Positions 56,991-64,000 of a stretch of DNA of 64,000 nucleotides are shown one piece after another. The stretch comes from Aldrovandia affinis. Its lineage: Eukaryota; Chordata; Actinopteri; Notacanthiformes; Halosauridae. Position 1 is the stretch's first letter. Each line of letters starts with the position of its first letter. A model generated the notes under the pieces. The model worked only from the letters and a program-made list of their open reading frames with translations, was not told the origin of the DNA and did no database searches. The DNA lies in the NCBI GenBank assembly GCA_029706075.1, contig JAINUG010000018.1:2503001-2567000 (forward strand), written 5' to 3'. The translations under genes were made by a program, and so were the position numbers.

Positions 56991-57900
56991 TTGATTATGA
57001 TTAGGAAAAATAAATAAATTGTGCTGTTCTTGTAGGTAAAGACAATTCAGTGTAAACTGGCTAAGAAATAGAGGTTGAAAAGTAATGGGAGTTAATTAAA
57101 GTAACATTGCCATTTTGTTGCACATAAGTTACAACAAAGCCTGTAAAATATATTAAGCATGAGTAACAAATAAAAATGCACTTACTATATGTTATTATAT
57201 GTTAAATAGGGGTTGTTGTTGAGAAATATGTTTTTAAATAAATACAACGTTGCAATAATTGCAGGGAACAAAAATACAAGTTTGTAATATTGGTGGGCAC
57301 CAAATGATTTCTTTTTCAAGTCCATTTCTACTTGATAATATTTTGTGCAGGCATATCTTGTGTTTTCAGTCAGACAGAAAAAAACATATTGTTTGACTTG
57401 GGTGGATCAGAGAGGTCTGTACAAATTGGTCATACCTGGTATGTCAAATTTCAGTGTTTTTTTTTTTTTTACATTTACTTCCATAAATAAACTATGCAAA
57501 TGATGTAACACACAAATGCTACCTTATCTCCTTGGTGCTTGAGCTTTATTTTCTGAAAATATTTAGGATGTTCAACACTTATAGACCCAGATTATATATT
57601 CATGAAAAGAGAGTGACCCAAGTCTCTCCAGTATGTGAGTACAGTACAGTGTGTGTGTGTGTGTGTGAGAAAGAAATTTAGCTGCAGTTCCCAGGTGGAG
57701 ACACTGGCTATTCATAGTATGTTAAAGCGTTCTAGTGAAGTAACCCTAGTGGACTACACTGTCTGCCACATTGAAGAACTCCGGGTTAAGTGAATTATCA
57801 CTTCTACCTCTAATCAGCAATCATAGGATTAATTCATGCTCCTTAGATGCCAGGTTAGGTTTACACACTCATTTTCTGTCATAGTCTATGGACCCCCCTG
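56991..57900. other. unassigned stretch inside the nested region
   Basis: No coding frame; a (GT)n run at 57649-57667. The BEL/Pao protease and reverse transcriptase would be expected between the Gag end and 57905, but they are missing. Confidence 0.4.
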
Positions 57901-57904
57901 AAGT

Positions 57905-58570
57905 AGCCTTGGCCACCCCCTGGGTGAACACTGTACAATGGAGAAAATGGCTTGATGAACCCTCAATGGATTTCATGTGGAATCATTACAGGGGGATTCG
58001 GAGACATTACCATGGCACAACTTAATCATTTTTGTGACACTAGTGAAGTGGGATATGGAACTGCATCATATCTCCGATTAGTGGATTGTGGTGGTACTGT
58101 GCATGTAATTCCTGATGGGAAAAGCAAGAGTAGCCCCACTGAAGCACACAATTATCCCCAGACTAGAGCTCATAGCAGCTGTTCTGGGAGCATGTATGGA
58201 CCACCTGTTAAAGGCAGAGCTTCAGATCAAAACGATCGTCTCTCTGTTCTGGTCTGACAACATGACTGTTTTAAGATATCTGGCAAATAGTACGCTTCCA
58301 AATATTTGTCGCCAATCAGGTCTCTGTCATTCACAATTTGACAGAGCTGTCACAGTGGAGGTATACAAGTTCCAAACTTAACCTTGCAGATGATGCATCT
58401 TGTAGTCTGTGGCTAGCTACTTTCCTGACATTGAACAAATGGATCAGAGGACCAAGATTTCATACCTTGCCAGAATCACAATGGCCAAAGTCCATCCAGC
58501 TGGATTCTATACCTTCCGATGATCCTGAGTTAAGAAAGGACATCACTGTTTGTGGCACCATTGTGAAATA
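57905..58570 (+). pseudogene. BEL/Pao RNase H and integrase start
   Basis: The reading order is MAQLNHFCDTSEVGYGTASY (RNase H start), GKARVAPLKHTIIPRLELIA, FWSDNMTVLRYLAN (RNase H), then ELSQWRYTSSKLNLADDAS and RGPRFHTLPESQWP. These blocks are specific to BEL/Pao Pol. Frames shift near 58120 and 58350. The integrase beyond this point is not seen; a gypsy fragment on the other strand follows at once. Confidence 0.8.
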
Positions 58571-58574
58571 AGAA

Positions 58575-59080
58575 AATCGAACTAATGCAATTGGGGTCCA
58601 TTGTCTGACACAACCTCATCTAGGCAGCCGAATCTTGCAAAAATTGTCTTTAGCTTTTAGACAACCTGTGAGGCAGTGGTTGTTAGCATGTAAAGTATCT
58701 TGAGAAACCTGGAGAAATAGTCTACCACAATAAGGGGGGCATGTTTGTTATGTTCAACAGCGATTCTCATCCATAGTCTGTCTGGTAGAGGGGTTGGGAT
58801 GAGTGGTTTGGGCTAGGGCCTGGTGAAGCCAGCTTCATTTATACAGAGGTATTGGTTGAGCTGATATTTGGAGAGCCATAATATGCTACCACGTGAAGAG
58901 GCCAATCATACCCAACTGTCCTGGCTTCACTCACAGAGCCATAAACCTGCCAAAGATGGCCCCACTCTGTCTGCCTGCGCAGGATGGTTAAAATGCACCT
59001 CCCCGACAGTATCTTATAGACAACTACATGTTGTAGTGTGATTCTCAGTGTCACATAAGTAAATTGGGCCACTTGGGCCT
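58575..59080 (-). pseudogene. Ty3/gypsy integrase fragment
   Basis: On the minus strand the order is ITLQHVVVYKILSGRCIL, then after a frameshift KPLIPTPLPDRLWMRIAVE, PLIVVDYFSRFLKILYM and FARFGCLDEVVSDNGPQLH. These are the linker and catalytic core of a gypsy integrase, with both core aspartates (DYFSR and SDNGPQ). Two stops break it. It does not belong to the BEL/Pao element, and its own element is otherwise missing. Confidence 0.7.
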
Positions 59081-59907
59081 AATTGAGACAATTTGAGCCA
59101 TCACATTAGAATATTCTTTGGAAGTAAAATAATGACCCATTGGTTTGGGTCATAAAAACAAGTTTTATAGTCAAGTAAAAAAAAAAAATAATGGATCTGG
59201 GGTATTTACATACTAAAAGTACTTATATAAATGAGCACAGTCGCAAAATATACATTTAAACATGGCTACCGGTATTAAAAGCTAGTCTTGTGCATGTCCT
59301 GTTCAGTCAGTGGCATTAAAAATTAAGACCATGATAGGACAGCTTCACTGTAAACTTGAATGAGTCAGAAGCCAGAAGAAAACACATTTAATATGGAGCA
59401 AGTGTGGCTCATCCTTTGAGGCAAAGAGACACAGCTTCCCTAATGCATCTAGTTTAAATCATTTTTCATTGTTATTAATTTAATTAATATGATTTTTGTT
59501 AGTTCGCTTGGTGAGGGCACAACATTTCAGCTTGTGTTCTGCACCTGTTTCTCCCAGTACTCTGTGAACAGGAACATGTGCCATAAACTCGCTGCTCACT
59601 GCAGCACTTATTGCTTTTCACATTTCGCAGGGAACAGAAAAAGTTGGGAATATTACATGCGCCTTTGAGGCAAGGACTAGGCTAGGACTCAAAAACGTAA
59701 CGAACATCGCCGAACATTACCTGTTAGTTTTCACAGTCATAACCCCGGCCTTCATGTGTGCCAGTCCTTCAACTGGACAATGGACAATCAAGTTCAGATT
59801 GATTTAAGACAAAGCTTGCCAATTCACAAACATCACCAACAAAAGTCCACAATCCTTACTCGTTGTCGTTATCCGTAATCCGTAGTCCAAATCCAATTCA
59901 GTTCCTT
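59081..59907. other. gene-free DNA, left flank of a transposon
   Basis: No coding frame. The bases from about 59700 and those after 61565 were one continuous stretch before the element at 59911 was inserted. On the minus strand the joined stretch has a TATA-like ctatttaaag at 61694-61703 and starts tgtggcgtcccaagg near 61866; it may be a decayed LTR, but I could not find a partner. Confidence 0.3.
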
Positions 59908-59977
59908 AATTGACCCTTCGCTAAACCACGCCCCCCTTAGTTATTGTTGCTATGTACGTCAAGCTTTCGGAGCCAGC

Positions 59978-60181
59978 ATGGCGCTCCCACTGTCACTAAC
60001 TGCACTCCCTGGAGAAATATTGTCCAATTTTTGGAAAATAAAAAAAGCGATTTCAGATAGAAGCAGACAGAAGGGTATACAATATGCATTTGAAGGTTAT
60101 ATTCAAGATATCACACTGACTCAGCAACAAAATGACGTAAAAAAAATTAAGATAGAAGCGAAAGCCTACAGATCAGAGTAA
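59978..60181 (+). pseudogene. possible first exon of a SWIM/YqaJ-type transposon protein
   Basis: An ATG at 59978 close to the left terminal repeat opens 67 codons. The stretch KGIQYAFEGYIQDI followed later by KIEAKAYRSE resembles the N-terminus of fish proteins in which a SWIM zinc finger and a YqaJ exonuclease domain follow. Intact relatives continue for several hundred residues; here the frame stops right after YRSE, where a gtaaaa could have been a splice donor. No later exon is visible in the element, so it is probably a non-autonomous copy. Confidence 0.35.
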
Positions 60182-60320
60182 AAGGGAACGACCGCATCAC
60201 CGGGCGATTAAGACAGAGTACAACGACATTAAGTTACACTGTTCCTGTAAAGCTGGGTAGGTCTCTATTCACTATTACAATAATTAAAAAGCCAAAGCAG
60301 TAGGCCTATATAACGTTACC

Positions 60321-60656
60321 GGTGGAAATCAGAACAGCTGAGACCCTGGCCACCTTCAAGCGTTGACTGAAGACTCACCTCTTCAGGGTGCACCTCTCCC
60401 CGTAGTCCGGTTTTTGTTAATTTAGGGACATAGTCGCTTAGTTTACACATCTACTTGTTTATGTATTGTATTAGGCTTAGGCATTATTTCCTGCATTGAG
60501 TGCTTTACTGCTACCTCTGAATTGTGGCTACAGATTTACCTACAGGGTCCTAGTTAAACTGTTCTTGACTACGGTTAACACTTTGTTGTACGTCGCTCTG
60601 GATAAGAGCGTCTGCCAAATGCCTATAATGTAATGTAATGTAATGTAATGTAATGT
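60321..60656 (+). mobile_element. 3' end of an L2-clade (UnaL2-like) LINE
   Basis: The first part encodes the very end of the reverse transcriptase (TLATFKR, one TGA, LKTHLFRVHLSP, stop at about 60404). The 3' untranslated region ends with the stem-loop gtcgctctggataagagcg at about 60591 and a (TGTAA)n-type tail (taatgtaatgtaatg) to 60656. This tail is established for eel UnaL2 and related fish L2 elements. The copy is heavily 5'-truncated, as is normal for LINEs. Confidence 0.85.
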
Positions 60657-61537
60657 TACATTCAGTAGTAAGTTAGCTAGCATTAGCTAACTAACGTAAC
60701 ATTAGTCGCCTATAGTGTGCTGTAACGACATTACTCTGTTTAACTTGTACCTTATCCTCTAGCTAGCTAGCCAACCAGATCTCTCATGAACTAAATCAGC
60801 TTGCTTGCTAGCTCGCTGGTTAACTATTTTCGCAGCCCAACTACCTAACTAGCAAGCTATTTAGTGCTAGCTAGTAATGAGCCTAGCTCACTTGACAATG
60901 GCCTGATCTTAAACACGGTAGCTAGCTAGCTAGCCAACGTGAAGCAGATATCTCAAGTTTAGCGTACACGGTGATGTCACCGACATATAAATTCGCTATT
61001 GACCAGTATAACGTAATACTGTTTACTAACGCGATGTGGAAGTCGGTATTAACGAGGCATAGCTTGGCATCTGCCGCGGCGAGACTTCACAAAGCCTCAA
61101 ACTTGCAGTAAAATATTTGCGCTGTCGTAATTATTATATATATAGGCTATGATTAAAAAAACAATTCGCTTGGACGAATGGAGATTCGCCAGGTGTTTCG
61201 GGCATTTCAGTTACGAAAGGATTGGAATTAGGCAAGTTTAGGACCGTTTCGTGTATACGCGAGCAATTCAGCTTACACTTTTCAGGGTTTTATTTAGGTT
61301 TTATAAAGGGAAAAAAACGTATATCTCCTTCAAACCTGTCTGGGTAACGAGTGTCACTGTTACACTTGCCCCAGGCACAACGTTTAACCATAATTTGCTA
61401 AAAATCCGCAAAACCAGCTCGAAAATGAAGAAAATGTCTAATTTTTGCGTGTAATTCAATGGAAGGCAGGAAAACAATGTCGGAGGAACTGTAGGAGTAT
61501 GTAAAACACGCCGCTGTGATTGGCCAGTTTGCGTTTT
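60657..61537. other. interior of the 59911-61561 element, no gene
   Basis: It contains gctagc-rich DNA (60670-60930) and one unconvincing frame (61251-61454). No transposase motif was found. Confidence 0.4.
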
Positions 61538-61564
61538 GGGGCGTGGTTTAGCGAAGGGTCAATT

Positions 61565-64000
61565 CAGTCCAAAAGTCGGTACACAAACGGGGTCCTCAAC
61601 ACAATCCAATTCCCAACACAATCCAAACAATTCTCTCAAAAACAACTCTCCACTCCACCAACCTACTCCTTTCCAATGTGACACAAATCAGTTCTTTAAA
61701 TAGACCTCCAAATGGCTTTCAGCTGTCCGTAGTCCCAATCGCTTGACTTTGTTCAGGTGCAGGACTGCGGGCTGCTGGGAAATGTAGGTTTTTTCCTCTC
61801 CAGTGGCTCCCAGGAATTAAAGGACCAGGCAGCCATTTTCCGGTGCAGCTCCTTGGGACGCCACACTATATATAAAAATAAGAAAATAGCTAACAATATA
61901 ACTATATTAAAAAATAGATGGGGGTACCCTGGATACTACATGAGCACATTAACAATGACTTAGACACACAGAGATAACTATGTAGACAGCTAACTTATTT
62001 ATTGCCAGTTTTATGATATGTCATAATTTTATTTTTGCAGCACACCGATAGCCTTAAATGTTCTATTAGAGCAATGGAAATGCTGCACTAAAAGCAGTTG
62101 GAATGGTCTCAGTACTGCTAGCCACCCTAGCGTTAACATTAGTAGAAGGACATGTCTGTCTAGTAGTGTTTTCTAATGTTACCTATCATACAAAATGTTT
62201 CATTGTGAACAAAGTTATTTTACACTAAAACAAATTAACTTAATTGGTGGAAAATGAAGGCACATCATTTCAGAGCACTTAATTAACTCACCCACCTATG
62301 TCTGAGCAAAAACCAAGGAATCCAGAGTTTGCAACGTTGAGTCCAAAGCTGACCTAATTGGGGAACCCGTAGGTATGAGTGTGGCTGAAGCAAACTGCAT
62401 TTTACGTATAACATAAAATATTAAAAATATAATTCTACTAATATTTTAATCAATAACAATATTTTTTGGGGGGGCACAGCTCATTTCAGGTGTGGTAGCT
62501 GCCACCCATGTGGCCATGCCCCTGGATACACGGGTCAGTAACACAGAGGTATATTAGATTTGAGTGATTATGTAATGCTGTCTGGCAGAGTTCATTTTCC
62601 ACACAGGAAAGAAATATCATGAGAGAAACGCACCTGTCCCCAAGATATAGACACTATTAAAGGTTTGTTGGTAACCTGTAAGAAGAAGTACTTGGAGCAG
62701 AATAAATCAGAAATGTATCGCACTATTTTGCAGAGTATATGTTCATTCTCAACAGTGGATACTGAGTCACATAACAGAAAGGTGTAAGGGCATTACGTGT
62801 TATTGCTAAATTGATTTCATGAGGCACACATAGCCTATATACAGTACATGCATGTTCAACAATATTTTATTTTTACAACAGCACAGAATTTATGGGCCTT
62901 TCTGATGAGGCATGCCTGAGGAAGCATACCTCCACCCCAGTTTGTCCGCCTACCTCAATTATACCTCAAAACATGCAAAAAGAAAAGAAAGAATCCCTGC
63001 TGACTGCATCACTGAAGTGACAGAAGTATATTTCCATAACATTTTTTGGGCAGTTTTCCAGAGTAATTACGGTGTCATATTTCACATGTGAGCTGTGTGT
63101 GAGTAATTATGAGCAGATAACAGCTGACACGATGTGATTAAGATGTCTGGGTCCAACAGAGATTTTAATGGTTATGCGATAAAGACTAAAATGAAAAAAG
63201 TCCTGTTAATTTATTTCCAATTATTTATTTATTTTGTTTATTATGAGCTTTTTGTCAGTATGATAGCAATTGTTAGGGTGAATTTAAAAAGATTTACCTG
63301 TGTTAGAATATATTACTATTATTATTATTATTATTAATATTATTATTAATAAGTACTCTTCCTATCTGTAAGAAAAAATGTAGTTCGGAAGAACAGGATA
63401 TAATTTTTTGGTAATACATTCAGACCTTTACTCATGATTGCATACCTCAGCATGACATGCCAAATTGATATTTCTGGCTCATCTCTATTCAAACTGAGCA
63501 TGCACACATCTTACCTAAACATCCAGACCCCTCCATGTGTGCTAGATGTACAGGACCTGCAGCTGCCACATACATATACAGTATTTCTATTAACTGCACT
63601 AAATCAATGTACCTGAAAAATATGCATGGAAGTTTTGACCTTTCAACTTATGAGATGTGAAAGTGTATACAGAAGTACAAATCATGCCAATAAAGTAATG
63701 TAAATGAAAATGTATTAGAAAGAGACACATGGCTGAAATGGCTTGCATAATCCATCAAGCTTTTATAAACTGTATGCAGACATGTGTCTCAATATTGTCA
63801 GTTTCAATCTTTGTAAATGTCTGTGCATGGGAAATGGAACAACAGGTGTAGCATTAAATGTATTTACGTAATAGAATGGAACAAATACTATAATACTATA
63901 CAAAAAAATCACTAACAAACAGCATTGCATTGTACAGGGATAGTTCCAAAATGAAATGATTGATCTAAGATATAACCACTATCAATGCAATCAGACATCT
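61565..64000. other. gene-free interval
   Basis: No coding frame or recognised element, except a (TTA)n microsatellite at about 63311-63350. Confidence 0.45.

Larger units (their letters stand above)
59911..61561 (+). mobile_element. DNA transposon with perfect terminal inverted repeats, possibly ISL2EU
   Basis: Left tgacccttcgctaaaccacg (to 59934) and its exact complement at the right (61538-61561) form the ends. AT lies on both sides if the element is taken as 59911-61561 (the symmetry of AATT leaves one or two bases undecided). It carries a short exon-like frame at 59978 and an L2 LINE end at 60321. A 2-bp duplication with a YqaJ/SWIM-type partner gene is known for ISL2EU elements, so that group is a reasonable guess. 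Confidence 0.6.

Noticed and set aside
1..64000. A host gene or a prokaryote-style operon or defence system
   Set aside because: No multi-exon host gene, ribosomal RNA, functional tRNA, ribosome binding sites or compact gene order was seen; all recognisable coding stretches are broken mobile-element genes.

Overview
This looks like nuclear DNA from a bony fish, probably a teleost. I can support no complete host protein-coding gene. Nearly every recognisable coding stretch belongs to a transposable element, and all of them are broken. The teleost assignment rests on a Rex3 non-LTR retrotransposon with its (GATG)n tail, an L2-clade LINE end with the eel-type stem-loop and (TGTAA)n tail, tRNA-headed SINEs, BEL/Pao and Ty3/gypsy elements, and piggyBac, Harbinger, hAT and Tigger DNA transposons, all set in AT-rich DNA with (CA)n and (AT)n microsatellites. 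The species cannot be fixed from this sequence; the L2 tail resembles the eel UnaL2 type.

Layout. 1-7.5 kb: a Tc1/mariner transposase end, tRNA-derived SINEs, a relic of an unusual transposase-like gene (3.1-4.2 kb), a short LTR retroelement on the minus strand with a Gag-like zinc-knuckle protein and a 36-bp tandem repeat (4.7-6.5 kb), and a Tigger-like element with exact TA duplications (6.5-7.5 kb). 7.7-10.8 kb: two adjacent copies of a fold-back hAT element. 10.8-17.5 kb: sparse DNA with a further hAT relic. 17.5-22.3 kb: a Harbinger element beside a Ty3/gypsy element with its 3' LTR. 22.3-28.5 kb: no gene; a perfect 31-bp-arm palindrome and a CA microsatellite. 28.5-36.1 kb: a minus-strand SINE, an L2 reverse transcriptase piece, a hAT/BED piece, a nearly whole minus-strand gypsy element, and a second, inverted Harbinger copy split by a SINE. 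36.1-45.1 kb: mostly unannotated DNA with scattered SINEs, one of which (41.4 kb) has a perfect 16-bp target duplication.

45.1-58.6 kb is the most informative region. A BEL/Pao retrotransposon has been opened repeatedly by later insertions: Rex3 (46.7-51.6 kb), which is itself split at a TTAA by a piggyBac-type element (48.6-50.1 kb) that carries a fragment of the same hAT family seen at 7.7-10.8 kb; an unclassified 2.48-kb element with a 6-7 bp target duplication (51.9-54.4 kb); a second piggyBac copy in opposite orientation (55.0-56.3 kb); and a hAT transposase relic. 58.6-61.6 kb holds a gypsy integrase piece and an element with perfect terminal inverted repeats carrying a possible exon of a SWIM/YqaJ-type transposon protein, interrupted by the L2 tail. 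61.6-64 kb holds no gene I can see.

The parts do not form a pathway. They record successive insertions, and the nesting gives an order of events. I found no evidence for a new host system; the strongest candidates for something undescribed are the 2.48-kb element, the fold-back hAT family, and the short LTR element with its repeat-rich region.
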